Below are positions 23,509 to 36,270 of a stretch of DNA of 64,000 nt, piece by piece. Below the pieces are notes generated by a model that saw only the letters and a list, made by a program, of their open reading frames with translations, was not told the DNA's origin and did no database searches. The translations under genes and the position numbers were made by a program. The stretch is from Oenanthe sinensis (taxonomy: Eukaryota > Streptophyta > Magnoliopsida > Apiales > Apiaceae). The DNA lies in assembly GCA_028671895.1 (NCBI GenBank), contig CM053800.1, forward strand, positions 8,019,886 to 8,083,885, in the 5' to 3' direction. Positions within the stretch are counted from its first letter, which is position 1; each line of letters opens with the position of its first letter.

Positions 23509-23761
23509 CTCCCTCCGTCCCATCCAATTGTTATCACTTTTTTTTTCACTTTCTGGCACGCATTTTAAGGTGGATTTTAAGAATAGTTCCATAACTTATT
23601 TTTAAAAATTTCTTTTTTTGTATAAAAATAGGATTGTTCTATTTTTATACAAAAAAGGAAAATTTCAAAAATAAATTATGGAACTATCCTTAAAATTCAC
23701 CTTAAAATGCGTGCCAGACAACCCATTTTGAAATGATAACAACTCAACGGGACGGAGGGAG
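23509..23761. mobile_element. Stowaway MITE, 253 bp, well preserved hairpin
   Basis: It starts CTCCCTCCGTCCCATCCAAT and ends GGGACGGAGGGAG between TA dinucleotides (23507-23508, 23762-23763). The arms pair through GGCACGCATTTTAAGGTG and its complement and continue to a central CAATCC loop, so the whole element can fold into one hairpin. Confidence 0.9.
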
Positions 23762-23763
23762 TA

Positions 23764-24899
23764 TAAGATATTTTTTTTGAAAAATATATTTTATTTGATT
23801 AAAGTTGTGAGATACAGCCTTTTCTATAGATTTTGATTAATTTTGTTTTAACGCTAAATGTAAATTAAATTAGGGTTAAGAAGTTACTAATTAATATAGT
23901 AATCCTCCCTTAAGTTATTCGAAGTGACAGCCAATGAGTAGAAAGTCAAACTTGGTCAAACTATTTTATAAATAAAACAAAATGATTTTCTCTCAACATA
24001 TAATTAGATAAGATTTATCAAAATAATGATAAAATAAAATCTAATTTGTATATGTGATATTTTGAGGCAACGACTGAAGACGAACAAATACTGTATTTTT
24101 TACACTGCTTTTACGAGACAGAAAATGCTTTGTTAAATTAAAAGAGTGTCTGTTTTAAAGGTTTTCAAGAGAATATATTTTGAATATATTTTCTAAATTT
24201 ATTTGTTCAACTTATCTTCAACATAGTCCTGCATAAATGTAAAATGCAAATTTTATCCCTAAAGTCTCTAACTGTCTTATTTATTCGGATAAAATGCATT
24301 TTAATTCAAGCATAAATATTTCTTGGACTTCATAGTCATTATTAATTTAGGAATATTATGTTTGAATATATTTCAAGTCAAAACTTTAGTCCAAACGTCG
24401 AATAGTTCCGACAAATGGCTATCGAATATTGTTTCGAGCTGTAGGGACAACGAAACGATCTTTTTCTCGGAATAATAGCTACACATGTCCAATTAACTTG
24501 AAACTTGGGGAATGTCACTATAATATTCTAAAAGAATTTTAGGATTTTTTTCATGATTTTTGGGTGACTTTTATTTTTGGTCTGTACTTTCGATACGTAA
24601 TTGATTGTTCGGTTAATTAAAAGTCAATAAAGGTCAACTCCAAATTGAGTAGGATTTTGACCATGACCTACTTGGAATATTTCCAGATGGTTCCCAAATT
24701 TTCATAATTTTTGGAGCATGTTTTGAAAAACGTCATATTCGTCATTGTATCGTTCAGTTTCGCATTTATTAGCTTTATTAATTAACTGAATGTTGTTTGC
24801 ACGTTTTTCCATGCATCCTAGTGGGTTAGTACTGCTGAGAGAACACACATTTGAATTTTTGTACCATACCTTATCCCTTTGTACTTTATGTCTCCCCAT
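23764..24899. other. Spacer or unresolved left end of the outer retroelement
   Basis: No gene recognised. The 5' LTR of the outer Copia element should begin somewhere here. I could not fix its first base because the partner LTR is outside the window and LTRs carry no other left-end marker. Confidence 0.4.
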
Positions 24900-25510
24900 C
24901 CCCCACCAAAAACTCTAATCTCTTTCTTTAAATACACCCCCACCCCCCACACTTCTCCTCAAGCCATTTGAGCCAAGTAAATGCTGCAACTTTCTCTCCA
25001 AAGAAGCTCTCAAGTTCAGAAAATTTTCATCTCTTAGAGTTCTTGAGTTATAAGCTTAGTTCTTCCATAGATCTAACCGCTACCAAGCTCATAAACACAT
25101 TTACATGCTCATATAACACACACACACCACACAAGTATCTTTTGGCTACCCACTTACCATATTTTAGCAGCCCCTAGACTTGTTTAGTTGCCCCCAAAGT
25201 TATAGCAAAAGTTGATATTCCGGCCATTTTCTGGTGACTTTTTCTGGCGACCCTTTTTGTGTATTTTGGCTTCAAAACTAGCTTTTTCTCTTGATTTCTT
25301 CTTAGATCTCAAGGGTTATAAGTTGGTTCTACATAATATATATATATAATCAGTAGGTACATGTTTAGTAGTGTATACACCTTGCTTGCTTGATTTTTAA
25401 GTGTATACACGAACTCTTGTTCCCGATCCTAACTCGTATCCCTTGATTTCGCAAGAAATATTGTTGTCTCTCACTATAGAGCACAAGGGTCATAAGTTAG
25501 TTCCTAATTG

Positions 25511-25516
<6 letters not shown>

Positions 25517-25587
<71 letters not shown>
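25517..25587. repeat. (TA)n microsatellite, about 70 bp
   Basis: Uninterrupted TATA alternation inside the outer LTR, with further shorter TATATA tracts at about 25338, 25638 and 25710. Confidence 0.97.
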
Positions 25588-25589
<2 letters not shown>

Positions 25590-25843
25590 GGCCAAACATA
25601 TATATACATTAGCTTGCTTGTTTGACCTCTTGCAAGTATATATATTGTTAGCCTTGTTCCTCTTAATTATATATATACACGAGCTTTTATCTTAACTTAT
25701 TATTCTCGTATATATATATATAGAGTGAACTAAACCAAGAGAGTTATTAACTTATCTCTCTCCTTAGTTGGTTGTTAATATCCTTGATTTATTTTGGGAT
25801 TAGAAACAACAACTAGTTACTTAAATTCCAAGTCGAGGCTAGA

Positions 25844-26327
25844 CTTGTATAAGTCGATTTATACGACATAAACAAGAGGCTTACTTGTTGAATTTTTGTA
25901 TCTAAACCAAGCTTATATCAAGAGTGGAAACCGATTTGTATAAATCTCATTTAGAGATATAAACAAAAGGTTACTCTAATATTTGTAAGGTAACTCACTT
26001 TAATTCCAAGTTGAGTATTGTGTATAAGTCGAGGTACGACATAAACATAAATACATCTTGTTGAGTTATAAAGTGAAAGAAACCAACACACATTCCGAGT
26101 GTTACTATTTCGTATAAATCTCATATATTATTTAGAGATATAAACGAAGTAAACTCGTTGAATATTTGTAGGTTTACTCTTTAACTTCGAACACCGTGTT
26201 AAGGGCTTTTCGTATAAGTCGAGGTACGACATAAACGAGCCTAACTTGTTGAGTTCTTGAAGTTAGCCCACGATAGACTCCGAGTTAAATAATATTTCGT
26301 ATAAGTCGAGGTACGACATAAACGAAA
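25844..26327 (+). repeat. Array A: six hairpin units with compensatory stems
   Basis: Six units, spaced 84-100 bp, sit at 25844-25876, 25935-25967, 26018-26050, 26108-26149, 26210-26238 and 26295-26327. Each has an outer stem, ATAA on both sides as an internal loop, and an inner stem. Inner stems are GTCG/CGAC (units 1, 3, 5, 6) or ATCTC/GAGAT (units 2, 4). Outer stems are CTTGT/ACAAG, TTTGT/ACAAA, TTGTGT/ACATAA, TTTCGT/ACGAAG, TCGT/ACGA and TTTCGT/ACGAAA. Both sides change together. Most units are followed by CT(T/C)GTTGA(A/G)T. They lie in the likely transcribed part of the outer LTR. Confidence 0.8.
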
Positions 26328-26350
26328 CGTACTCGTTGAATCTTAGTGGT

Positions 26351-27812
26351 TGAAAGGGGAGATAGGAGTGAAGGGAAGTAACTCACTGCACTTTCATGTG
26401 TACTAGGAATGCTAAATGTAATCTCTATGTAATGGTTGATGATAACTCAACAATAGAACAGGACATGTAATAATATGCAGGTGCACAGAAATCTTGGATC
26501 ACAGAGTTCAATTAAGACAAAGTATCAAAGGATCATCTACAGACTTGAAGCTCACTGGAAGAAGTTCATTAACATGTTCATGCCTCAGTGGAGAATAAAA
26601 GATGTTGACATCTATTCAAGGATGTGAAAGCTACAGAAGATTGTCTTAGTCTATGAAGATTTTAGTGCATTACAATCGAAGCAACAAGTAAGGTTTGCAA
26701 AGAAGAATGTGGAATCATGTTCGGAATCAAGAGCCCCTATCAAGACTAGTCACTTATGAACCAGACCGTTGCATCAAGTGTCAGGACATTGGAGGCAAGC
26801 TCTCGTCGGTTAATATGATTTTAATCATTCTAAAGTTGTTGGTTTTCTTGAGTCAAGTGGAGGATCAACAAAGGTGGTAAATCAGTGTTGGAGAAATGTC
26901 AGCCTAATGGATAAGGGACAGACGGCACAACCTGATTGGATCTTACTAAAGCTTCACAAATTTGAAGGCCAAATACTTGGACGTGGTGGAGTCACGTATA
27001 CGGGGCCAAGTATTTGGATAAGGAAGTCTACACAAATTGAAGAGTGGAATGGACATATTTAATTTAATTAAATAAAGTATTTATTTAATTATTTATATAT
27101 TTTATAAATAAAGACATTCTTTATTTATATTATATATATTTATTTAAATATTACTTTTACATTAAATATTTCCAAAGGCATGCTTGCACATGACTTTGAA
27201 GATATGATTTGAGTGGACAAGAGTAAAAGATGGAAAAAGGAAAAAGCAACACCTTTTTCAATAATATAAAGGAAACTCAAGTCTCCATTTTCAAGTAGTG
27301 GTCAGGGAGAGTATTCGGAGAAAAGAAGAAAAGGGGAGAGAGAGAAAAATTTTTCTCTCCCCCATGGCCGAACTAGACTTTAATATTTTGGGGCCATGAT
27401 TTTCTTTATCTTCACCACTCATCTATTCTTCTATTGTAAACATTGCTAAATCTTGTTTAGAAGATAGGTTTGATTTTTGTCTCCTAGATCTAGAATTTGT
27501 AATATTTTTAGAGGAGCCAAAAATCATTTCTTTGTTGTGTTCTTGAGCTTTTGTTCTTGAACTTGTTGTAGCATCTACCCCACTTCAATGAATATAAAGT
27601 TATATTCTTGGATCTTGTTGTGTTGTGTGTTTTGGATGATTTACCGTTCATTATCTTGGTTATTTAATGGTGTTCTTGAGGTTGAAGAAGATGATGAACA
27701 GTACCTGGGTTTGAACCAAAGTAATTTTTATGTTGTCCCAAAAATAAATAAAAGTCAGATTTTTATTTGGGAATCGTATTCACCCCCCCTCTACGATCTC
27801 CAGGACCTAACA
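26351..27812 (+). repeat. E1 5' LTR
   Basis: Begins TGAAAGGGGAGATAGG and ends CTCCAGGACCTAACA. A TATAAA box at 27265-27270 is followed by a CT-rich leader. It contains a 60-bp block (26741-26799) shared with the LTRs of E3. The C-run CACCCCCCCTCTA near its end is also seen near the LTR ends of E3 and O. Confidence 0.95.
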
Positions 27813-27814
27813 AT

Positions 27815-27826
27815 TGGTATCAGAGC
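27815..27826 (+). other. E1 primer-binding site (initiator tRNA-Met)
   Basis: TGGTATCAGAGC lies three bases after the LTR end. It is the usual Copia primer site complementary to the 3' end of plant initiator methionine tRNA. Confidence 0.9.
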
Positions 27827-27997
27827 TACTCGATTGACATACAAATCGATTGGATCTAATTTTATTTTTGAGATTAAAGAGGGTACGAATAAAAAAAATT
27901 ATTATTTATTTTGGTTCACTGGTCATCCAGAAATGAAGCAGTAGGTGTTTTGTTAATTGTTGAAGCCCAGGATTTCTCTAAATACTTACAAGGGAAC

Positions 27998-28850
27998 CTA
28001 TGTAGAAATTCCTATCTAGAAATTCTAGATAAGTTTCTACTTAGAGCCAAGTAGAAATTCTGGAAGTGGAAAATTTTCTAAGTCAGAAGTTCTACTTAAT
28101 GTTCTAGATAGAACCTAAGTAGAAATTCCTATGTAGAATTTCTACTTAAAGTTCTAGATAGAGCCTATGTAGAAATTCCTATCTAGAAATTCTAGATAAG
28201 TTTCTACTTAGAGCCAAGTAGAAATTCTGGAAGTGGAAAAATTTTCTAAGTCAGAAGTTCTACTTAATGTTCTAGATATAACCTAAGTAGAAATTCCTAT
28301 GTAGAATTTCTACTTAAAGTTCTAGATAGAGCCTATGTAGAAATTCCTATCTATAAATTCTAGATAAGTTTCTACTTAGAGCCAAGTAGAAATTCTGGAG
28401 TTGGAAATATTTTCTAAGTAAGAATTTCTACTTAAAGTTCGAGATAGAACCTAAGTAAAAATTCCTATGTAGAATTTCTACTTACAGTTCGAGATAGAAC
28501 CTAAATAGAAATTCTGGAGTTGGAAATATTTTCTAAGTAAGAATTTCGACTTGATGTTCGAGATAGGACCCAAGTAGAAATTCTATGTAGAAATTCGACT
28601 TGATGTTCGAGATAGGACCCAAGTAGAAATTCTATGTAGAAATTCGACTTGATGTTCGAGATAGGACCCAAGTAGAAATTCTATGTAGAAATTCGACTTG
28701 ATGTTCGAGATAGGACCCAAGTAGAAATTCTATGTAGAAGTTCGACTTGATGTTCGAGATAGGACCCAAGTAGAAATTCTATGTAGAAGTTCGACTTGAT
28801 GTTCGAGTTAGGACCCAAGTAGAAATTTTCATGCAAAAGTTCTACATAGA
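27998..28850 (+). repeat. E1 leader: hairpin-rich tandem repeats
   Basis: Two related tandem blocks follow the primer site. The first has about two and a half units of roughly 160-180 bp built from TAGAAATTC and AAGTAGAAA words. The second has six 49-bp units starting at 28547, 28596, 28645, 28694, 28743 and 28792. The units fold: TTTCTACTT/AAGTAGAAA (28034-28057), and TTCTACTTA-GTTCTA/TAGAAC-TAAGTAGAA (28090-28124). In the 49-bp units the second hairpin becomes ACTTG-GTTC/GGAC-CAAGT, so the ACTTA/TAAGT pair has turned into ACTTG/CAAGT on both sides. Confidence 0.85.
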
Positions 28851-31800
28851 GGGCTGTTTCAACATGACACATAACTACATAGCTTCACTTTTATTTAAAA
28901 CAAAAATTGTTTTTCTCTCAAATTATTTTTAGTTTAATAATTAATTTAATAATTAAATTTGAATTTAATTATTTAAAATATTTTGGAAATAATTGTTAAA
29001 TTTAAATAATTTATTTTTCAAGTTTATTTTACATCTTGGAAAATATTTTATTTTCTTTTAAATTTTAGAGTCAAATATTTTATATTTTTAATATTCTTAG
29101 TTAAGAATTTTATTAATTTGAAAACTAAAATTAATCTTAAAATCCAATTTAATTTCTTTTGAGTTTAATATTCTTAAAAGTATTTTGAGAATTATTTTTG
29201 AGGTTTAATAATTTATTTTTTTTATAGAAGTTTTAATTATAAATCTCATAAAACTTTTTGGAAAATCATTTTGGTTGAAATAATTTATTTTCAAGAATAT
29301 CTAAGATGACTTGAAAATTTATTATTTTTATATCAAACTTATATTTTCAATCTGTTTTATTTTAATTATAATTGAAACTGTTTTGGATTATAAATTCTAT
29401 AAAATTCTTTGGAAATTAATTTTGATTTGAAATAATTTCTTTTTCGGGATTATTTAATATACCTTGAAAATTTTGTTATCTCTATATCAAAACTTTCTTT
29501 TCGAATTTTATTTTATTTATAATTTGAAATTGAGAAATTTATTATTATTTATCAAAAATGCATTTTCAATTTATTTTGATTATTTAAATTCCTAAAAAAT
29601 TAAATACTTCTGTTTGAACAAAATGTTTTATTAAACGAAACAACAGGAGTTGATTCTTCGTTCGTTGAGGACAAACGAACTGACTGAAGAACATTCTAAT
29701 GGAGTTGAGACCTGATCTTACCATTGGAGATGTATTTCTACATCGGTCTACTCAGTGGATCATTTGGTTATTGAAAGGGGATTAGTTCATTTAGGGAAGA
29801 GTCTTCGATCAGTGGTTTTCGAATCAATATATGAAGAATTTGGGATTTTGAAAAGGAATTCAGTTTATCGGTCAAAGAACCAAAACAACAATTGAAGATT
29901 TGGTTAAAGGACATCAGTGGCAGAAATACACAAGGTTTGATTATCACTGACATATGATAATCAAGGGGTTATTGCTACACATTCAAAGAAGAATGATCTT
30001 TTCAAGCAGAACATGAAACATTCTATGTCGAGGTGTTTAAGCAGAACAATCAGGTATCAGTTTGGGTTGAAGCAGGAACATCATTGGTTATTGAGGTCAA
30101 ATGCAAGGATACTTCCATGAGTGTCAGTAGAATGGAAATTGATTTGGGTCAATTGATTATCACTCGAGATGGAATGTTAAGCATCGCACAGGTATACTTT
30201 CTAACTAGTTTATACTTGTTTGATTTAATTATAGAGTATTAAGTGATGAACTGCATTATATTATAAGTTTGATGTAATGCATGTCTCACCTTGATTTCTA
30301 TATAAATTAGATAACATATGCTAGTTTGTTAGTGTTGCTTGTTTATCAGTATTTGACTTCATGATTAGATTTTATGTGATTTAATGCTTGCTTTACGATA
30401 ATTGATCATGTTAGCATATAGAGTCTTAGATATTTGCAGGGGTACATTTACCGGAAAGAGTATTTGCTGCATGCTAAGTGCCTTGATGTTTACATTGTCT
30501 ATAATCTGTTTATACTCGCATGGTTATATTAAATGTTATATTTGATCATGTGCTTGTTAAGATGAGTTTGTTTCTAATTTGGGAATTGCCTAGGGGTCAG
30601 TATAATAAACCATGAATTAATTTTTTTTTAAAATTTAAACTGACTCAGGTAATTAGAGATAATATAATGTTAAAGTGAACAACAAAGGTAATTTAGAAGA
30701 ATTAGGAATCTGAGTGATTGATTCTTCTATGACTACATATTTGTACGACATGATTCTTATAGACTGCTAGTCCACCTTATGGTAGGTTGGAATCACTGAG
30801 CTCATAGCCAAAACTGCGAGTTAAGGCTGATATAGATGAGGAGTGATCAGTCAAATAAGAATGAACATGTTGAACTTAAATGCTTTGTTGTTAACTATGT
30901 TTATAAAAATCTCTAACCCTTGGACTCAATCAAATTGAGGACCACGTGTCTTAATCATTTGTGAATGCAGAGTATCTTTCAACATGTACAAGTTATATAT
31001 CTATGACATTTTCATGTTCGAGGCATGTAACTACTTTTGCTTTGGTATTCAAATGGTTAAGCAAGGTTACCTATTTTTCTTGAATGATCTGAAGCACAAT
31101 ATTAAGGAAGACCTAGGGAATTCTTTGCGAAGGGTTTCCTAATATCAGTTCGAGGATGAACAGTATTGATCGGGGTCAAGAGAAATAGAAGCTCACTCTA
31201 CTGGAAGTGAGGTTACTGCTGACACGAAATGTAATGCTTATGATGAAGTCAACTATTCGTTGAAGTTTATCAGAATGGAGTTAGCTGCAACAACAAGTGA
31301 TGCTCTCACACTTGGTTTATCAACTAATACTTGGTTTATCAAGATAACGGATTCGACAGTAAAGATGAAGTTGGTGAGAAAGGACTACTTCTAATGAAAT
31401 TCTTTTAAGAAGGACATTAGTGAAGTATGTCAGTTGAAGGGAAGTCAAGTCAAAGGCTACCCTGTTTAGTTTTGGTGTTTGTTTGTGCATTCGATAGATG
31501 AAGCATCTCAGTGATTAATCACATTCAAAGGATTAGGCAGATTGCTGTAAGAACACTTTGAGGGCAGGTAATGGAATTTGTTGACGAACGAAGTTCTATG
31601 TTATGTCTGCACTGAAAGGGGTATTCTAGAGTAAAGTTCAGTTTCCGGACTTCATGACCAAATGGAGGAGTTGATAGGGAAATCCAGACCTTGAGTGGAA
31701 TTACAAGGATAATGGATAGACTTAAGGTTTCCTATTCACTACGGCTGAATCAGTTGACACAGCAAGTCTAATCAGCAAATGTAAAGAGAAGACATCAAGT

Positions 31801-34800
31801 AAGATTAATCATGCCTGAAGTCACATGGTGTGATGGAGGGCTATCTTATTTGGAGTTAAGAAGCTTACACAGAGTCTGTGATTGATTTAAGATGATCTAG
31901 ATGCAGTGAACAACATCATCAAGCTCCCTAGCATTCGTTTGATTTTATCTCTGAATTTCTAAAGGTTGACATCCTGTTTAGGGCTCAAGATCAGATGACA
32001 CCAGATGAAGAAAAGCTGCAAGCAGCATCACAGGGGGAGCATCAGTAAGTTGGATCAACTAGTCGTGTTTGATGTTCAAAGGCTAGCAGTGCTCATTGAG
32101 TAAGAGTTGAGATTCTTAGGAGCACTGAGTGATCCAGATTGAGTGATTGCATAGTAGAAATGAAATTGTCAATTTAAAGATAATGCAAGATGATCTCAAT
32201 CATATTTGAAGAAGACTACTCTACCCACTGAATATCTAAGGAAACATTAAGGACACATCTGTCACGACAAAGGGTTTTGTGTAACAACATTTCCTAGAGT
32301 CAGTTCTTGATGAATCTGGGTAGTAGAGTAGTGATTGGTCGTGCATGTATAAAAGTATTTCATTGGTTTTTCTGAGTGAACTCAATGAAGACTGAAGATG
32401 CACTAACTAATCAAGATTGAGGAGGGTTCGAATCAAGGAACTAACTCAATTAAACCAGAGGCAGATACACTTAGCGCAAGGAATCAATCCACATGAAGAC
32501 TTGGTATTGATACAGAAGCTGAAGGGTAGTTCGAAGTTTTTTTTTGGTTCTACTCTGCTAGTGTCAAGACTACTGGTTTCTAGAGTGCTGAGTTTAGTGA
32601 AGCTGCTGCCAAGACCAATATCTACAAGAAAATATTTGGGTGCTGAAGGTAATGCAGTTTCCGTCTGGATGAGCGTGGTATTGTTTCGAGGAACAATGTT
32701 AACTGGTAGCTGAAAAGTTATTCCTGTCCAAAAAGGAGTAAACGTTCGATCTCGAAAGGAGTAAACGTTCGATCTCTAGGGCAAATAGGAGTAATTGTTC
32801 ATTCAACGATCATACACCAGTAAAAGCTCTATTGACTAAGGTATGTCACTCTAGTCTAATGTTGATTTATTTAAATGTAAAGTTTATAGAGAGTGTTCAT
32901 GCTATTTAGATGTCTACGATCTCTAGGAACTGATTAATATTTGGCGTGTGACCACCCGGGACTCAATATTATCGCTATGAGATTACCTATGATCACCCGG
33001 GACCTAGGGACCTAATAATGTAGCATCTCTTTGTATAGTCAATTTATATCCAGGACCTCGTACTTTGTGCTGTCATAAGTTATTCATGCTATATGTCTCA
33101 AATGGTTCAGCATAAGTATTTATATGCTTTAATTAGTTGTATTTAAAGTTATTGACTTATATCAGTTAATGATAGTTAGTCATAATTTTCTTTACTTCTA
33201 ATTGTTTAATGCTAATATTAATGGAACCACTTAATATGTAGTTTAAGTGATGTAATTCATGTCTTTTGCAAAATCCATTAATATTAGTTATCATTCTTTT
33301 GATATTAGTGATGTCACTTAGAATTTCTGCACTAAGTGATAAAAAGATTATTTCAAAAACACTGATATTGAAAGTAATTTACTACATCGCGAGGGGTTGT
33401 CAAAGATCATAAATTTTAGCATTAATATTTAAAGATATTTGATCTCTGATGCAACTAGTACCTCGAGCTTACATACATTCTGATTGTCATGAGTATTTTC
33501 AATATGCTTATGTCATAATTGTTGAGATGTAGTGTAAGAAGTTAAATGCTGTCATTCGATCAATGTATGTTCAGTGTTTAGCGGATGCTTATTTTTATGC
33601 TTTAGAATTACCATGATCTATATTGCAATATGTGTTTGTTTCAAGCGACAAATGGTAATTGTCTAGCATAATGTAAGTATCTTATGTGCTTGATTATTTT
33701 GTAGTAAGATGCATTTTATTACAAAATGATTGAATGATGTTAGTACTTTTGAATGTCTTGTCATTCATATCTTTGATAATTCATTAGTATTAACATATGT
33801 TTTTCATTCTTTAGAACTTGAATGCATAAAGAAATTTCTTGTCTATTTCTTGTGAAAAATGTTTTATCTAAACATGCATTCATTTGCCAGAGAATGAAAA
33901 GCCACTAAAAGTTTTCTTTGAAAGAGAACATTTCTTGAGGATTATCTTTCTATTTCAAAATCATATATCCTCTCTCTCTCTAAATGTTTTGTAATGAAAA
34001 CTGTTTTCTCTCCACGATTTGTTTAAATAAAGTTACTTGATAACTTGTAACTTAGGTTGCATGGTATCAGGCTATTTTATTTGAGTAAATTGTTTTGATC
34101 TTGAGGTATCAACTATTGGTAAAACGTTTTTCAAAACTCTTGTTAATGTCTGTTTCACATTGACCTGTAGTATTAAAACAATGGTTGTTTGCTTTGGGAT
34201 TAGTGCCTTGGACTGTATGACTAAAGCATTCATTTGATTTTTTTTTTAAATGATTTATGTTTTAAGTCGGAGATAATATCCGATAAGAATGAATTGCAAA
34301 ACAATTTCTGAAAACATACAGTGAGCAAGATGAAATAGATTTGAGTTATTAATCAAAATGTTTTTGTTAAAAGAGTTGAATTTCAATTGGATATTTGTCT
34401 AAGAGAAATTCAAAAGAACACTTTTGTTAATTTGTTAAACTTTTTTTTCAAAATTGTGAGTTTATGAAATTTGGCTTAATATTCTATTACCTATTCTTTA
34501 TTAATTCCCACATTTTAGCTCTGGTGCATTGTTTCTTGAGGACACATTGCTCCGATGCTATATTTCTGAGAAGGAATAGAGAATAAGTTTAATCATACTC
34601 TACCAAATTTTATATAGCTCTGATCAACTCTATCTATTTAGCCGTAATGGCTTGGCCTTAGTGGCTATAGGGGAAGGTCAAGAAGTTGAATAATCCATCA
34701 ATTTCTAACCAAGGCCTTAGTAACAAACACTATCATTCTAATTCAAACTTTCAACCCTTGGTGATATAAGGAACTTATATAGATTAGCGGTTGTTAAGGG

Positions 34801-36230
34801 AGAAACTGCACTTGATGCAGCAAATAAGGATGAAGTCGGAAGTGCACCCACAGCTCTACCTCCAGAGAAGAAAAGAAGTATACAAATTGAGGTATCTGTA
34901 GCTCATCTGTATTCTCTCAAAAGGATGCAGAGCTGAAAAGGCAATTCAACCGTTTCTGAATGAACTCTCTCAACAGGGTGATTTCATTGAAAATTCGCTC
35001 GTCAGCCAGAGCACCTTGTAATGAGTCAAGCACACCAAAAGCATTCACGCTGATGGTAATCCTAAAGTTTTTGCTTCTAAGGGATGTTATAGGACCTAAC
35101 AGTTCTCTAGCCTCTTTTGGGACTAACAATTGTGGGGACACATTGCAAGAAGTGCACATTGTGAGGTATAGGTAAAACCCCTAAACTTCTGTGTTTACCA
35201 TTCATGGTGAATGAAGTTGTTGAGCCACCTTCACAGGTATTTAAGGGAAACTTGGATTTCTTGCCATATATTAGAATCCTTGTCAACCTTCCTAGGAGGA
35301 ACAGTCCTAGTTCCCTAACGGGATTTCACATCCGCAGAGCAATCTGTTGATGTTGAGAGGCAATCACTAACAGTTTTCCATGACTGAAAATAGTGAGTTA
35401 ATTCATCTTCACAGGTGATTGAGAGAGATGTTTGTACACGTCTACTCTCCCAGGAATTCAAATTCTGGAATACATGGATCGCTCAAAACTTAAAGGAATA
35501 TCACCGTCAACGATCCAGTGCATGGATTTGCATATGGGGAGTCGGTTGATGCTTAGATAGCTGCTAGTACGCATACCACATTCAATGATCCAGTGCATGG
35601 ATTTGCATATGGGGAGATTGTTGATGCTGAAAGTAGCTGAGCAACAACTCGTAGACTATGATTCAGTTGGTTTACCAATTTGATGAGTCTTTTGAGGATC
35701 AGGGTGTTGGGATTTCAGTCACTCCTGGAATGGAGGAGATTCCAATTTCAGAAGGGTTATTCCCCGACAACGAGCCACGTGTGCATGGATTTGCTCATGG
35801 TGAGTTGGGTGACGGCCTAACTGAAACCCTGTCTGAGATTCCATCTCAGAACCTAGATCTTTAGTGATCGACAACATGCTATAGTCAACGATCCACAATA
35901 TCTTGGTGAGACTAGCATGGATTTACTTGCAGGTACAAATTGCTATAAATGGAATGAGTGCAAGTAAGGGAGAGAAACACTTGAGTGAAGTGAGGGAGTG
36001 ATACACTTGAGTGAGAGAAATAGGGAGAGAAATGAGTGGAACACTTACGCTTGAAAGTGTAAACACCAACAGAACGTAGTAGAAGTGAGGAAACCATAGA
36101 CCAAACACTAACCTTGCTACTATGCTTGCATCCTGTTACTGAATTTTCCAGCTCTGAAATGTTGAAGAGATTCTTTTCTGGAAGACAAGCTGAAGAAGAG
36201 TCTAGCTGAAGCTTAGTGGGAATGTCCAAA
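28851..36230 (+). other. E1 interior without recognisable coding sequence
   Basis: About 7.4 kb holds AT-rich sequence (28870-29640) and then mixed sequence with many stops in all frames. Two short stretches have coding-like acidic composition: about 34800-34915 (reads with ALPPEKKRS) and 35658-35864 (68 codons, Glu/Asp/Gly-rich). These could be remains of a third ORF like that of E3, but the similarity is too weak to claim. No microRNA or tRNA is seen. Confidence 0.5.
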
Positions 36231-36270
36231 CTATTACCTTTGGGTCTATTAATTTATGTTGTTCTCAATC

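Larger units (their letters stand above)
24900..26350 (+). mobile_element. Outer Copia element (O): 5' LTR, first part
   Basis: This is the left portion of a very long LTR that resumes at 38983 after insertion of E1. A TTTAAATACACC box at about 24928 followed by C-rich leader-like sequence suggests the promoter and transcription start. Downstream lie a long TA tract and six hairpin units. Membership in element O rests on continuity across the E1 target duplication GTGGT and on the LTR end and primer site at 40301-40315. The first base of the LTR is not resolved. Confidence 0.55.

Noticed and set aside
23896..24130. Possible further Stowaway MITE starting ATCCTCCCTTAAG
   Set aside because: Only a left-end resemblance. 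No inverted right end with a TA flank was found.
25401..25625. 74-codon frame of alternating Ile-Tyr
   Set aside because: It is only the translation of the TA microsatellite.
26695..27062. Short frames in the E1 5' LTR, repeated at 37860-38045
   Set aside because: They lie in LTR U3 with no coding signal. The duplication is the LTR duplication.
27588..27944. 118-codon frame across the E1 LTR end and primer site
   Set aside because: It crosses the LTR end and reverse-transcription signals. The copy at 38753 diverges where flanking DNA begins, so it is chance.
28547..28840. Regular 49-bp direct repeats, possible CRISPR-like array
   Set aside because: The repeats are contiguous without unique spacers and sit inside a plant retrotransposon leader.
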